A stretch of DNA of 64,000 nucleotides from Halosolutus amylolyticus (GCF_023566055.1 NZ_JALIQP010000002.1:744001-808000); one strand, 5' to 3'. Numbered from the stretch's first letter, positions 48,736 to 58,189 are shown. Translations and numbers: made by a program. The notes: generated from the sequence alone by a model not told the origin.

Positions 48736-49422
48736 TCAGCCCCTGGCGCCACCGCGGCGCGGTTCGAGTACGCCGGCACGCCCCGCCACCAGCCCGAGCA
48801 AGAGGCCGGTAAAGTGCGCGACCAGCGCGATCCCTGGCCGGGCGGTCGCCAGCGTGACGATCGCCGCGAGCACGAGAAAGACCAGGAGGGTGGCCCAGCG
48901 CGGGACGTCGATCACCGACGCGAACGCGTCCGAGAGCCGGTTGCCGGTGAGCAGGTAGCCCAGCAGGGCAAAGACCGCGCCGCTGGCCCCGAGCACGCCG
49001 ACCGTCGGCGTTCCCGGAACGATCGGCAGCGAGGCGAGCGCACCCGTGACGACGATCTGGGAGATCCCCGCCAGCGCACCCGTGACGAGGACGAACGTGT
49101 GGAATCGTACGCGGGTCGTCGCTCGCGCGACTGGCCAGCCGAAGAGCACGAGCGCCACGCTGTTCGAGACGAGGTGACCGAACGTCTTGTGGGCGTAGAC
49201 GCTCGTGACGATCGTCCACGGGTCGTCGGCCAGTGGCGGCGCGAGGACGAACAGGCCGGCCATCGCCCCGGCGAACGCCGTGAGCGCCTGGACGGCGAAG
49301 ACGATGACGAAGATCGCGAGCAGTTCGAGGATGGGACTCGAGTCGGACCCGGTGGACGGATCGGGTCCCTCGGGCCGCCCCGCGAGTTTCGGCCCCGACC
49401 GGGGGGGCGATCGGTCTGCCAT
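48736..49422 (-). CDS. Rhomboid-family intramembrane serine protease
   Basis: A 228-residue membrane protein with six or seven helices after a 30-residue acidic/proline-rich cytoplasmic N-terminus. The catalytic serine lies in VGVLGASGAVFALLG (GxSG motif) and the histidine in IALVAHFTGLLLGLVAG; HKTFGHLVSNSVALVLFG is the helix-2 histidine/asparagine region. Rhomboids cut transmembrane segments of other proteins. The ATG at 49422 (MADRSPPRSG) gives the shorter N-terminus. The gene follows rps10 on the same strand after 236 bases. Confidence 0.92.
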   Translation of the reverse strand: MADRSPPRSGPKLAGRPEGPDPSTGSDSSPILELLAIFVIVFAVQALTAFAGAMAGLFVLAPPLADDPWTIVTSVYAHKTFGHLVSNSVALVLFGWPVARATTRVRFHTFVLVTGALAGISQIVVTGALASLPIVPGTPTVGVLGASGAVFALLGYLLTGNRLSDAFASVIDVPRWATLLVFLVLAAIVTLATARPGIALVAHFTGLLLGLVAGRAGVLEPRRGGARG

Positions 49423-49658
49423 AGCCGGCAGTGGGGCGGCGAGCCACAAAAGTCTGCGCGGCTTACGACGAGCAGCGGTCGGATACCGCGTCGATTGGAG
49501 CGATCTGGCGGGCCCACGAGCGAGGGCGTCGGCGCGATGCTGGGCGCTCGCGGTGGTGGTATCCGGTCGGCTCAGGCAGTCACGATATCGGCGACCGCAC
49601 AGCTACGGCTCGGACCCAAAGAAAGCGAAAACTCGCTCGTCGGTTCCGATCGCGATCG

Positions 49659-49967
49659 TCAGTCTTCGAGGACGATCTCGATCGAGACGTCGTTCGGCAC
49701 CTGGATGCGCATGAGCTGACGGAGTGCGCGTTCGTCGGCGTCCAGATCGATGAGGCGCTTGTGGACGCGCATCTCCCAGTGCTCCCACGTGGCGGTGCCC
49801 TCGCCGTCAGGCGACTTCCGGGTCGGCACCTCGAGGGTCTTCGTCGGCAGCGGGATCGGACCGCTCAGGTTGACGCCGGTGTTGTTCGCAATCTCGCGGA
49901 CGTCGTCGCAGATGTCGTCTAAGTCGTCTGGACTCGTGCCCGCGAGTCGAACGCGTGCCTGCTGCAT
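49659..49967 (-). CDS. rps10: Ribosomal protein S10
   Basis: A 102-residue small-subunit ribosomal protein. [20 protein letters not shown] starts the archaeal S10; [20 protein letters not shown] and [16 protein letters not shown] are signature stretches. It begins directly after the EF-1 alpha stop (start 49967, stop 49968), so the two genes are co-transcribed, the conserved archaeal arrangement. Length is standard. Confidence 0.97.
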   Translation of the reverse strand: MQQARVRLAGTSPDDLDDICDDVREIANNTGVNLSGPIPLPTKTLEVPTRKSPDGEGTATWEHWEMRVHKRLIDLDADERALRQLMRIQVPNDVSIEIVLED

Positions 49968-51230
49968 TTATTTCTCGTCGACGCTCAGGACCTTGCCGGC
50001 CGCGATGGTCTGACCCATGTCGCGGATGGCGAAGCTCCCGAGTTCGGGAATTTCGCTGGACGGCTCGATGCTGAGGGGCTTCTGCGGTCGGATGGTGACC
50101 ACAGCAGCGTCGCCCGACTGGATGAAGTCGGGGTTCTCCTCGGCGACCTCGCCGCTGGACGGGTCCATCTTCTTGTCGATGGACTCGATCGTACACGCGA
50201 CCTGGGCCGTGTGGGCGTGGAAGACCGGGGTGTAGCCGGCCGTGATGACCGAGGGGTGCTGCATGACGACGACCTGGGCCTGGAACGTCTCGGCGACCTT
50301 CGGCGGGTCGTCGGCGGGGCCACAGACGTCACCGCGGCGGATGTCGTCCTTGCCGATGCCGCGGACGTTGAATCCGACGTTGTCACCGGGCTCGGCCTTG
50401 GGGACTTCCTCGTGGTGCATCTCGATCGTCTTCACTTCGCCGCCCACGTCGCTGGGCTGGAAGACGACGTCGTCGCCGGTGTTCATGACACCGGTCTCGA
50501 TCCGTCCGACGGGGACGGTACCGATACCCGAGATCGTGTAGACGTCCTGGATCGGGAGTCGGAGCGGCGCGTCCGTCGGCGGCTCCGGCTCCGGCAGGTC
50601 GTTCAGGGCCTCGAGCAGGATTTCGCCGTCGTACCACGGCGTGTTGTCGGACTCCTCGGCGATGTTGTCGCCTTCGAACGCCGAAATCGGGATGAACGAG
50701 GCGTCGTCCGTGTTGAACTGGACCTGCTTGAGCAGCTGGGTGACCTCGTCGACGACCTCGTCGTAGGTCGACTCCTCGTAGTCGACGATGTCCATCTTGT
50801 TGATGCCGATGATGAGCTCGTCGATCCCGAGGGTACGGGCCAGGAAGACGTGCTCCTGTGTCTGGGGCGCGACGCCGTCGTCAGCGGCGACGACGAGGAC
50901 GGCGTTGTCCGCCTGGGACGCGCCCGTGATCATGTTCTTGACGAAGTCGCGGTGACCAGGACAGTCGACGATGGTGAAGTCGTACTCGTCGGTCGAGAAC
51001 TCCTGGTGGGCGATGTCGATGGTGACACCGCGTTCGCGCTCTTCGGCGAGGTTGTCCATGACGTAGGCGAACTCGAATCCGCCCTTGCCTTTCTCCTCGG
51101 CTTCCTCGCGGTGCTGTTCGATGACGTGCTCTGGTACGCTCCCCGTCTCGTAGAGGAGGCGTCCCACGAGCGTACTCTTCCCGTGGTCAACGTGGCCGAT
51201 GATGGCCAGGTTCTGGTGTTGTTCGCTCAT
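49968..51230 (-). CDS. tuf: Translation elongation factor EF-1 alpha
   Basis: A 420-residue GTPase that brings aminoacyl-tRNA to the ribosome. G1 is [17 protein letters not shown], the switch II/G3 region [14 protein letters not shown] and G4 [14 protein letters not shown]-type G5 appears as PISAFEGDN. Domains 2 and 3 follow, with [13 protein letters not shown] and [12 protein letters not shown]. Its TATA box (CCGATATAAG on the minus strand) is 25-32 bases before the start. It heads a two-gene unit with rps10. Confidence 0.97.
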   Translation of the reverse strand: MSEQHQNLAIIGHVDHGKSTLVGRLLYETGSVPEHVIEQHREEAEEKGKGGFEFAYVMDNLAEERERGVTIDIAHQEFSTDEYDFTIVDCPGHRDFVKNMITGASQADNAVLVVAADDGVAPQTQEHVFLARTLGIDELIIGINKMDIVDYEESTYDEVVDEVTQLLKQVQFNTDDASFIPISAFEGDNIAEESDNTPWYDGEILLEALNDLPEPEPPTDAPLRLPIQDVYTISGIGTVPVGRIETGVMNTGDDVVFQPSDVGGEVKTIEMHHEEVPKAEPGDNVGFNVRGIGKDDIRRGDVCGPADDPPKVAETFQAQVVVMQHPSVITAGYTPVFHAHTAQVACTIESIDKKMDPSSGEVAEENPDFIQSGDAAVVTIRPQKPLSIEPSSEIPELGSFAIRDMGQTIAAGKVLSVDEK

Positions 51231-51254
51231 TGTTGTAGCTCACGCGCAGAGGCG

Positions 51255-51264
51255 CTTATATCGG
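51255..51264 (-). promoter_or_regulatory. TATA box of the tuf-rps10 unit
   Basis: CCGATATAAG on the minus strand lies 25-34 bases before the tuf ATG (51230). It is one of the best haloarchaeal promoter matches in the window, as expected for a highly expressed gene. Confidence 0.6.
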
Positions 51265-51459
51265 TCTCTTTTGCTCGTTGCGGTTAAAACCATTTCGAAA
51301 GCGTATTCAGCCGAACCCGACGCCCTCTGGCGGTTTGTGTCACGTACACACGGTTTCGGCGACCGCGCTCCCGTCGATCGATCTCGATCGGGTCCGGCAC
51401 GACGGGGCGCGACAGCCCCTGCCCTGATCCGGCCCCGCTCATCGGAACCAGCGGCATCA

Positions 51460-51543
51460 TATAGTAGCCACTGAAACGATTTACACACTGATCGCAAAGC
51501 CGTCTTGCGATTAGATGTGCAGTGACTTTCAGTGGCTACTATA
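51460..51543 (-). repeat. Miniature inverted-repeat element, copy 3 (best preserved)
   Basis: This 84 bp copy has perfect 17-base terminal inverted repeats, TATAGTAGCCACTGAAA (51460-51476) and TTTCAGTGGCTACTATA (51527-51543). The interior matches copies 1 and 2 in reverse orientation. Its perfect ends suggest that it is the youngest copy. No target-site duplication is certain, although TAT/ATA flank both ends. Confidence 0.85.
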
Positions 51544-51711
51544 GAGCGGACGATCGGAGAACGGCATCGTGGGGACGAGCCGAAATCGTGGGGGAAGCGA
51601 CGCCAGGATCGAGGATGTGAAACGAACCGGACGGGAGATCGTGGATGGGAAACGAAAACCACGGAAATCCGACGAGAAGTCACGTACCGGTGTACAGGTC
51701 CAGGAAGAGTG

Positions 51712-52659
51712 TTACCGCTCCGGGAGCCGACCGACGTCCGACAGGACGGCCGTGGCCGTCTCCGGGCCGCCCGCACCGCGGCCGCTGTTGTGGAGACTGC
51801 CGGCGTGTTTGGTCTCGATCTGGACGATGTTTCGCGTGCCCGTGACCGCGAGCGCGCCGTTCTCCGGAACGAGTCGCGGGCCGACGCGGACGCCGTCGCG
51901 GGTCGCCTCGCCGATCAGGCGGATGGTCCGGCCGTCCTCGGCCGCGAGGTCGAGGGCGCTACCGGGGACGTCCTGGATCCCCGTGACGTCGGCGTCGTCG
52001 AGCGCGAAGCCGCCGTCGGCCAGCACGTTCGCGAGGATGACGAACTTCAGCGCGGCGTCGGTGCCGTCGACGTCGAAGGTCGGGTCGGCCTCCGCGACGC
52101 CCAGATCCTGGGCCTCCGCGAGGACGTGTTCGTAGTCGAGTCCCTCGGCGGCCATCCGCGTGAGGATGAAGTTCGCCGTTCCGTTGAGCACGCCCCGGAC
52201 CGCGGTCACGGCCTGTGGCGTCGAGTCCTCGATCGTCGACAGCACCGGAATGGCCCCGCCGACGGTCGCCTCGAACCGGATCGAGCCCGCGCTCTCGGCC
52301 TCGATCGCCCGCAGGTCCTCGTAGCGTTCGGCGACCGGGCCCTTGTTCGCCAGGACGACGTGTCGATCGGCTTCGAGTGCACGTTTCGCGTGCGTGAAGC
52401 CGGGCTCGGCGTCGCCCAGCGTCGTCGGGGTGGCTTCGACGAGCGCGTCGTAGTCGGTCTCGAAGACGGCCTCGGGGTCGCCCGTGCCGACGGCGTCGCC
52501 GCCGACTTTGCGTTCGAGGGCGCGTTCGACGTCGATCCCGTCGGGGTCGATCGCGGCGCCGGTCGAGTCGGCGATCGCGACGACCTCGTGGCCGTACTCG
52601 CCGGCGAGGTCGGCGACGGATCGCCCGACGTCTCCGGCACCGAGGATGGCGAGTCGCAT
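51712..52659 (-). CDS. hom: Homoserine dehydrogenase
   Basis: A 315-residue cytoplasmic oxidoreductase that reduces aspartate semialdehyde to homoserine for threonine and methionine synthesis. The Rossmann motif is MRLAILGAGDVGRSVADLAG; VVLANKGPVAERYEDL has the catalytic lysine, and GVLNGTANFILTRMAAEG with EADPTFDVDGTDAALKFVIL is the family signature. There is no aspartokinase or C-terminal ACT domain. Its start overlaps by one base the stop of the upstream ACT-domain gene (TGATG-type), so regulation is likely supplied by that partner. Confidence 0.95.
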   Translation of the reverse strand: MRLAILGAGDVGRSVADLAGEYGHEVVAIADSTGAAIDPDGIDVERALERKVGGDAVGTGDPEAVFETDYDALVEATPTTLGDAEPGFTHAKRALEADRHVVLANKGPVAERYEDLRAIEAESAGSIRFEATVGGAIPVLSTIEDSTPQAVTAVRGVLNGTANFILTRMAAEGLDYEHVLAEAQDLGVAEADPTFDVDGTDAALKFVILANVLADGGFALDDADVTGIQDVPGSALDLAAEDGRTIRLIGEATRDGVRVGPRLVPENGALAVTGTRNIVQIETKHAGSLHNSGRGAGGPETATAVLSDVGRLPER

Positions 52660-53228
52660 CAGGCATCACCTCCGAGCAGCGGTTCGACGACGGTGAGGTC
52701 CTTCGCCGAACCGATCGCCCGGATCGACTCGAGCGCCTCGGTCGTCCGGCCGGAGTCGATCGCGAGTCGGATCCGGGCGCTGGCGACGCCCTCGGTCCCT
52801 TCCGGCGCGGTCAGCGAGAGGTCGAGGACGACGGCGCTGGCCTCGTCTTCGATTCGCGAGAGCGTCTCCGAGAGGTCGTTCGCGACGAGGTGACCGACGA
52901 GCACGACGCTGATCTCCTCGCCGTAGCGCTCGGCACCGGCCTGAATGACGTTGACGCCGGCGTCGCGAAGTCCCTCGACGATGTCGTCGAACCGATCGGG
53001 CGGACACTCCATGTCGACCTCGACGGGGATGTGCCCGCGAGGTGTGATGTTGCCGCGTTCGTGGTGGATACTCAGGAGGTTTCCGCCGTTGTCGGAGATC
53101 GGTTTGAGCGCGCGAAGCAACTCGCCGGGTTCGTCGACGAGTTCGAGTCGGACGGTGTAGGCGCGAACACCGCCGTCGGTCTCGGCGTCCCCGTCCGGTT
53201 CGTCCCCGGCGTCGGCGGCGTTATCCAT
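52659..53228 (-). CDS. ACT-domain amino-acid-binding regulatory protein
   Basis: A 189-residue cytoplasmic protein with an acidic 30-residue lead and two ACT domains: residues 33-110 (TVRLELVDEPGELLRALKPI, then NLLSIHHERG) and 115-185 (EEISVVLVGHLVANDLSETL, then VVLDLSLTAPEG). ACT domains bind amino acids and control linked enzymes. It directly precedes hom with a one-base overlap, so it most likely senses threonine or a related product and regulates homoserine dehydrogenase. The start at 53228 is the second candidate; ten more codons upstream are possible. Confidence 0.9.
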   Translation of the reverse strand: MDNAADAGDEPDGDAETDGGVRAYTVRLELVDEPGELLRALKPISDNGGNLLSIHHERGNITPRGHIPVEVDMECPPDRFDDIVEGLRDAGVNVIQAGAERYGEEISVVLVGHLVANDLSETLSRIEDEASAVVLDLSLTAPEGTEGVASARIRLAIDSGRTTEALESIRAIGSAKDLTVVEPLLGGDA

Positions 53229-53404
53229 CGCCGACACCTCCCGCCTGCGGGCGTCCACACGTCGTCATGGTATACGACTCCGTAATGGGCGCGTAAAAGG
53301 ATATAGGACTTCCCAAAACTATCCGTCCCTGTCAACGAGCGGCATACGGGCTGCAGGGCCCCGATTCGATCGGAGCGGATCGACCGTGCGGACGCCGCCA
53401 GCAG

Positions 53405-53770
53405 TTAGAGGTGGTCCTTTCCCGGGTTCGAGGAGCCCCAGTCGCCGCGACCGCCCTCGGTCCGATCGATCCCCATGATGGACTCGGCCTGATCGGGGCC
53501 GCCCAGGCTCTCGCGGGCGTCGGGTACCCGGATGGTCACGTCGTCGATCTCCGGCCACTGGATGAGTTCGGCCTCGATGTTGCCCGTCGTGACGTCGCTG
53601 ACCGAACAGCCCTTGCAGCCGCCGCCGAGTTCGACGACGACCTCGCCGGTCTCCGGATCGGCCTCGCGGACGGCGCTGGTCCCGCCGTGCATCTGGATGA
53701 TCGGCATCTCGCGGGCGAGCCACTTCTCGACCCGCTCTTTGAGCGTCCCGTCGTCGTCGGAGTCAGTCAT
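53405..53770 (-). CDS. NifU-like iron-sulfur scaffold protein
   Basis: A 121-residue cytoplasmic protein. The core (ERVEKWLAREMPIIQMHGGT onward) is a NifU C-terminal domain, with the cluster-binding CxxC in GGGCKGCSVSDVT (Cys52, Cys55). Such proteins carry [4Fe-4S] clusters to target proteins. A 35-residue haloarchaeal C-terminal tail (GDWGSSNPGKDHL) follows. The start at 53770 was chosen because it gives the compact acidic N-terminus; longer versions are arginine/serine-rich. Confidence 0.92.
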   Translation of the reverse strand: MTDSDDDGTLKERVEKWLAREMPIIQMHGGTSAVREADPETGEVVVELGGGCKGCSVSDVTTGNIEAELIQWPEIDDVTIRVPDARESLGGPDQAESIMGIDRTEGGRGDWGSSNPGKDHL

Positions 53771-53870
53771 CAGCGGGACTAGGGACCCGACGCTAATAGG
53801 TCTGATCCATGGTAACAGACCATCAGGAACGATCACGAGGGATCGGGAGTGCGCGAGAGTAATCGATTCG

Positions 53871-55280
53871 TCATTCGCCGCCGTGACGGCGGCGGACCCA
53901 CTCCAGTCCGGCCACCCCGCCGGCGAGACCCGCGAGACCGGCCACCCCCGCGAATCCGGGAATCGTATCGGACGCGTCGTCGTCCTCGCGTTCCTCCTCG
54001 CCGAACTCGATCGGGAACGTGTAGAGTGCGCCTTCGGTTCCCGCACCTGGAATCAACTGGGTGCTGCTCGCGACGAGCGTCTCCCCGGGAGCGGCGACGC
54101 GTGCCGTCCAGAAGCCCGCGGTCTCGCGGTCCTCCCACGAGACCACCTCGACGGGATCGGCCGGGTCGGAGACGTCGTGGATCTTCACACCGCCCTGGTA
54201 CCACGACGAGTAGAGGTGACCATCGCGAAGTTCGAAGTTGTGCGACGTCGTCCACTCCCCGCCGCGGTACGTCGCGTCCTCCGTCTCCGGGGGGTCGATC
54301 GACGCGACGTGGGTCGGCGCTTCCGGATCGGACACATCGTAGAGGTCGATCCCGCCCGGCCCGCCCGCGTCGTTGTCGTCGGTGGCCCAGGCCTCCCGAC
54401 CGACCGCCATGAGCGTACCCGAATCGTCGACCGCCGCGTAGTGGTCGTTGCCCGGCAGTTCCTGCTGGGCCTCCCGGCCGTCCTCGATCGCCCGTTGGTC
54501 CTCGAGTTCCGTGCGCCGGACGTGGGAGAGGTACTCGGGATCGGCCGGGTCGCTGACGTCTAAGAGGTAGGTGCCGGCGTTCCAGAACGGGAGGTAGGCG
54601 ACGTCGTCGTGGACGTACGCGTCGTGGAGGTAGCGGGCGAGCCAGAAGACGTCGCCCCACTCCGGATCGTGGTCCAGCAGGGACCAGTCGCCGATCGCCT
54701 CGATGGCGTCCCCGCTCACGTCGTAGACGTCGAGGCGGTTGCCGTCCGGCGTCTCGTCGTCTTCACCGGGTCCGTTGGCGACGACGTAGAGGACGTCGCC
54801 GTCGAGATAGCAGTTGTGGATGTGATAGCCCGTCTCGTACTCGGCGACGCGAACGGGATCGGCGGGATCGCCGACGTCGTACACGAGAACGCCGTTGAAG
54901 ATCTCGCTGTCGCCCTTCTGGTTTGCCGGACCGGGAACGACCAGCCGATCGCCGTCGACCGCGACGTCGAGAATCTCCGTCAGTCGGCCGCCGTCGACCT
55001 CGATCCGGCGTTCCTCCGCGAGGACCGTCGGGTCGGCGGGATCGCTCACGTCCACGGTCACGAACCCGTTCGTGGCCGCGAGATACGCGACGTCGCCGTC
55101 GTCGCCGACGACCGTTTCGGCCGCGCCCTCGACGGACACGCGGCCGCGGGGTTCGAACGCGTCGTCCTGGGAGACTGCGGCAGTCGACGGGACGGCAGCC
55201 GTCTGCAGACCCGACAGCGACGTCCCGACGATCGCGCCGGACCGGAGGAGGGCTCGTCGATGCACAAATACACGACACAT
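53871..55280 (-). CDS. Tat-exported LVIVD-repeat surface protein with PGF-CTERM-like end
   Basis: A 469-residue extracellular protein. The N-terminus (VHRRALLRSGAIVGTSLSG) is a Tat-type signal. The body is a beta-propeller of LVIVD repeats, marked by DVSDPADPTVLAE, DVGDPADPVRVAE, DVSDPADPEYLSH, DVSDPEAPTHVAS and DVSDPADPVEVVS. The C-terminus has an acidic spacer, then DTIPGFAGVAGLAGLAGGVA and basic residues (RRRH), which resembles the PGF-CTERM signal processed by archaeosortase A and lipid-attached. The role of LVIVD proteins is unknown; adhesion or protein interaction is possible. Confidence 0.88.
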   Translation of the reverse strand: MCRVFVHRRALLRSGAIVGTSLSGLQTAAVPSTAAVSQDDAFEPRGRVSVEGAAETVVGDDGDVAYLAATNGFVTVDVSDPADPTVLAEERRIEVDGGRLTEILDVAVDGDRLVVPGPANQKGDSEIFNGVLVYDVGDPADPVRVAEYETGYHIHNCYLDGDVLYVVANGPGEDDETPDGNRLDVYDVSGDAIEAIGDWSLLDHDPEWGDVFWLARYLHDAYVHDDVAYLPFWNAGTYLLDVSDPADPEYLSHVRRTELEDQRAIEDGREAQQELPGNDHYAAVDDSGTLMAVGREAWATDDNDAGGPGGIDLYDVSDPEAPTHVASIDPPETEDATYRGGEWTTSHNFELRDGHLYSSWYQGGVKIHDVSDPADPVEVVSWEDRETAGFWTARVAAPGETLVASSTQLIPGAGTEGALYTFPIEFGEEEREDDDASDTIPGFAGVAGLAGLAGGVAGLEWVRRRHGGE

Positions 55281-55401
55281 GCGCTATCGTAATAAACGTT
55301 GCAATGTGCCCGCAGGGAAGAGGCCACAGCGAGGGGACCGTATCACCGCCCGGACCGTGCGATCGCACGGCCAGTACCACTGGTGGTGCGTCGACGCCGA
55401 C

Positions 55402-56379
55402 TCAGTCGTCGAGTCGACCTCGATCGCCCGTCCCCTCCGTCAGGGCGCTCGCGAGCGCACCCTCGAGGACGACGTCGTCGCCGTGGTCGGTGACGGTGAT
55501 CTCGGGGACGTTGGACATCACCATCTCCGAGACCCGTTCGCGGATCGGATCGACGACCAGTTCCTCGTTGTTGAGCGCGACCGCGCCGCCGAAGGAGACG
55601 ACGAGCGGCGCGAACGCGTGGACGACGTTCGCGACGCCGATCGCGTTCCAGTGGGCGAGTTGCTCGATCGTGTAGTCGGCCAGTTCGTCCTCGCCCGCGA
55701 ACTCGAAGACGTCCTTCGCGGTGAAGTCCGGTCCCTCGAGCGGCAGGTCGGTCGAGATGGTCGGGTCGTCCTCGGCGAGCAGTCGCGCGTAGTCGGGGAT
55801 CGCGTTGCCAGAGCAGTAGGCTTCCCAGTGGCCGTCGTGGCCGCAGCCGCAGGTGAGGCGGCCGCGGGGATCGACGACGCAGTGGCCGACCTCGCCGGCG
55901 TTGCCGTCCCAGCCGCTCACGATGTTGCCGTCACAGCAGACGCCGGCCCCGATCCCCGAGGAGATCGTGACGTAGACCATGTCGTCGGGGTTGCGCGCGG
56001 AGTGGAACCGTTCGCCGATGACGCCGGCCGTGGTGTCGTTGTGGAGGTGGACGTCGTCGCTGTCGATCAACTGTTCGATCGGGCCGGTCAGGGGGATGCG
56101 ATCGATCGAGTCCGGCAGGTTGGCGGGATCGATCACCGCGCCCTCCGCGAGGTCGAACGGGCCGATCGAGCCGATACCCGTGGCCGCGATCGACTCGGGT
56201 GCGATACCGGCGTCCCCGCACGCCTCGCGAAGCGTCCGGAGGACGCCCTCCGTCACGTCGATGCCGGTGGGACCGCGCGGCGTCGCCCGACGACTCACAC
56301 CGATCGGCGTCCCGTCGGCCTCGGCGACGAGCGCCCGCACGTTCGTCGCGCCGAGGTCGACGCCCGCATAGTAGACCAT
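55402..56379 (-). CDS. ROK-family sugar kinase (glucokinase type)
   Basis: A 325-residue cytoplasmic kinase that phosphorylates a hexose, probably glucose, with ATP. The phosphate-1 motif is GVDLGATNVRALV; the sugar-binding/catalytic aspartate lies in VHLHNDTTAGVIGE, and GAGVCCDGNIVSGWDGNAGEVGH contains the ExGH motif. The ROK zinc motif is CGCGHDGHWEAYCSG. VVSFGGAVALNNEEL is the adenosine site. Substrate choice between glucose and other hexoses cannot be settled here. It is divergent from the gene at 56524. Confidence 0.9.
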   Translation of the reverse strand: MVYYAGVDLGATNVRALVAEADGTPIGVSRRATPRGPTGIDVTEGVLRTLREACGDAGIAPESIAATGIGSIGPFDLAEGAVIDPANLPDSIDRIPLTGPIEQLIDSDDVHLHNDTTAGVIGERFHSARNPDDMVYVTISSGIGAGVCCDGNIVSGWDGNAGEVGHCVVDPRGRLTCGCGHDGHWEAYCSGNAIPDYARLLAEDDPTISTDLPLEGPDFTAKDVFEFAGEDELADYTIEQLAHWNAIGVANVVHAFAPLVVSFGGAVALNNEELVVDPIRERVSEMVMSNVPEITVTDHGDDVVLEGALASALTEGTGDRGRLDD

Positions 56380-56523
56380 GCTATCAGAGAGACGGCCGTC
56401 GCCGTACTTAACTAAACAGATCCTGACTCGCCGGCGAGTACACTGTCGATCGTCGGTCGTGACGCGATGGGAATCGTGGGGACGTGCGACAGTCGTATGC
56501 CACTGTATGACATAGTTCGACGT

Positions 56524-56949
56524 ATGGCCATCGACAATTCATCCACGGAGTCCGAGGCCGAACCGGGCCCGGCGATCGCCGAAACGGAACTGGAGGCGCT
56601 TCACGAGGTCGAACTGGCCCTCGAGTGGGTCCAGCGCGCCCAGGGCAGTCTCATCGAGTTCCACCACGCGACGGGTCACGGGATGGACCACCTCGCCGAG
56701 GCGGAGGATCTGCTCAGGGAAAGCGACCACGACGAACTCGCCGACGCGATCCGGACCGACCTCCTCCCCCACGGCGTCGTCGACGAGGATCGGTGGTCCT
56801 ACGACGTCCTCGAGAACTTCCAGGAGACCCTGCTGGCCGAAACGACAAGGCTCGAGCGCCGCGTCCGCCGCGACCTCGCCGACGGCGAACGCCACCTCCG
56901 CGAACGACGGCAAGAACGCGACTGGAAAGAGCGGGCCGGTCGGGGGTGA
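56524..56949 (+). CDS. Helical hypothetical protein
   Basis: A 141-residue acidic, almost fully helical soluble protein. EAELEALHEVELALEWVQRA-like helices occupy residues 20-70, with HHATGHGMDHLAEAEDLL contributing four histidines, and the C-terminus (RRVRRDLADGERHLRERRQE) forms a charged amphipathic helix. The histidines could bind a metal but no known motif is met. The start at 56524 is chosen at the end of a short AT-rich region. I do not recognise the family. Confidence 0.75.
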   Translation: MAIDNSSTESEAEPGPAIAETELEALHEVELALEWVQRAQGSLIEFHHATGHGMDHLAEAEDLLRESDHDELADAIRTDLLPHGVVDEDRWSYDVLENFQETLLAETTRLERRVRRDLADGERHLRERRQERDWKERAGRG

Positions 56950-57043
56950 TCGATCGCACAGCCGTCGCCCGATCGATTGGAAACTACCGGACAGCGACTC
57001 CCGTATCGGGGCACGATGAGAACGGTCTGGGCGTGTCCGCGGA

Positions 57044-57508
57044 CTACTCCATGACGTCCAGGTCCCGGAAGTACGTCACCGGGCAGGGTGCCTGCAGGAT
57101 GATCTCCTGGGATACCGAGCCGAGTACCGCCTTCTCCGCCGGCGATCGGCGACGGCCGCCGACGACCATCCGATCGGCGTCGACGTCGATCGCCATATCG
57201 ACGACCGCCGAGCTAATCTCACCGAGTGCGCCGCGAACCTCGGTCTCGACGCCCGCCTCCGCGAACCGTTCCTCGAGGTCGCCGACCGGCGGCCGGCGGG
57301 CGGCGACCGCGTCGGGGTCGACGTTCTCGACGCGGTCCTCGAAGCCGAGATCCTCCCGGAACTCCTCGTACTCGTCTTCCGTGAAGGCGTGCCCGATCAC
57401 GACGGACGCACCGAGCGGTTCCGCGACCTCGAGAACGGTTTCCGCGAGTTCCTCGGCGCGAACGGTATCCATGGGCCCGACTGCGAGCAGAACAGTGTCG
57501 ATCGCCAT
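57044..57508 (-). CDS. UspA-family universal stress protein 1
   Basis: A 154-residue cytoplasmic alpha/beta protein. It begins [20 protein letters not shown], with a second strand in SVVIGHAFTEDEYEEF. The end has [20 protein letters not shown] followed by SVSQEIILQAPCPV, matching the nucleotide-binding G-x2-G-x9-G-(S/T) pattern in modified form. Such proteins bind ATP and help cells survive stress. It is a tandem paralogue of the next gene, same strand, with about 96 bases between. Confidence 0.9.
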   Translation of the reverse strand: MAIDTVLLAVGPMDTVRAEELAETVLEVAEPLGASVVIGHAFTEDEYEEFREDLGFEDRVENVDPDAVAARRPPVGDLEERFAEAGVETEVRGALGEISSAVVDMAIDVDADRMVVGGRRRSPAEKAVLGSVSQEIILQAPCPVTYFRDLDVME

Positions 57509-57604
57509 GACCCTACGTTGGCGTTGCCACCCGCTTAAGTATTCCCGTCCTTGCAGTATTACGGCCGTTTTCAGTGCTAGCGGGGGGTCGATCCGGCCGG
57601 CGGG

Positions 57605-58060
57605 CTACTCGCCACTCCGGACGAACGTCACCGGACACGGGGCCGACAGCAGGACCTCCTGGGCCGTCGATCCGAAGACGGCTTTTCCGGTCGGCGAGCG
57701 GCGACGGCCGCCGACCACGACGCGATCGGCGTCGACGTCGGTCGCGAGGTCGACGATCGTCGGGCCGTGCTCGCCGACGGCACCGCGAACGTCGTAGTCG
57801 ACGTCGTGTTCGTCTAGAAGCGACTGCAGATCACGGATCGTCGAGTGTCGCATCGCGACCTCGTCGGGATCGATCTCGTCGTGGTCGGCATCGAACTCGA
57901 GTCGCGTCACGACCTCGTCGTACTCGCTGCTCGTGAAGACGTGGGCGAGCGCGACGGTCGCGTCGGCCGGTTTCGCGACCTCGACGACGGCCTCGGCCAG
58001 TTCGTCGATCCGATCGGCGTCGCCCGGTCCCACGGCGAGCAGGACAGTTTCCAGCGTCAT
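57605..58060 (-). CDS. UspA-family universal stress protein 2
   Basis: A 151-residue paralogue of the neighbouring Usp[21 protein letters not shown] starts it, [16 protein letters not shown] follows, and [20 protein letters not shown] with [14 protein letters not shown] closes the nucleotide site. The near-identical ends of both proteins show a tandem duplication. The start at 58060 is fixed by homology with the other copy; the frame upstream is unrelated. Both are likely stress proteins of the cytoplasm. Confidence 0.9.
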   Translation of the reverse strand: MTLETVLLAVGPGDADRIDELAEAVVEVAKPADATVALAHVFTSSEYDEVVTRLEFDADHDEIDPDEVAMRHSTIRDLQSLLDEHDVDYDVRGAVGEHGPTIVDLATDVDADRVVVGGRRRSPTGKAVFGSTAQEVLLSAPCPVTFVRSGE

Positions 58061-58189
58061 ACCCCGACAATGATGCGCGACCCACTTAAGTTCCGGACTT
58101 TTGAAATCAAAACGGTGGGACAGTGGACGGATACTCGAATCCGGGACGATTTCCGAGTGATTTTTCCATACAGTCACCGACGACGGCGT

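Larger units (their letters stand above)
51231..51711. other. Intergenic region between tuf and hom
   Basis: This 481-base gap holds the tuf promoter at its left end and the third miniature repeat at 51460-51543. The remaining sequence has only short arginine-rich frames. No RNA gene is recognised. Confidence 0.55.
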
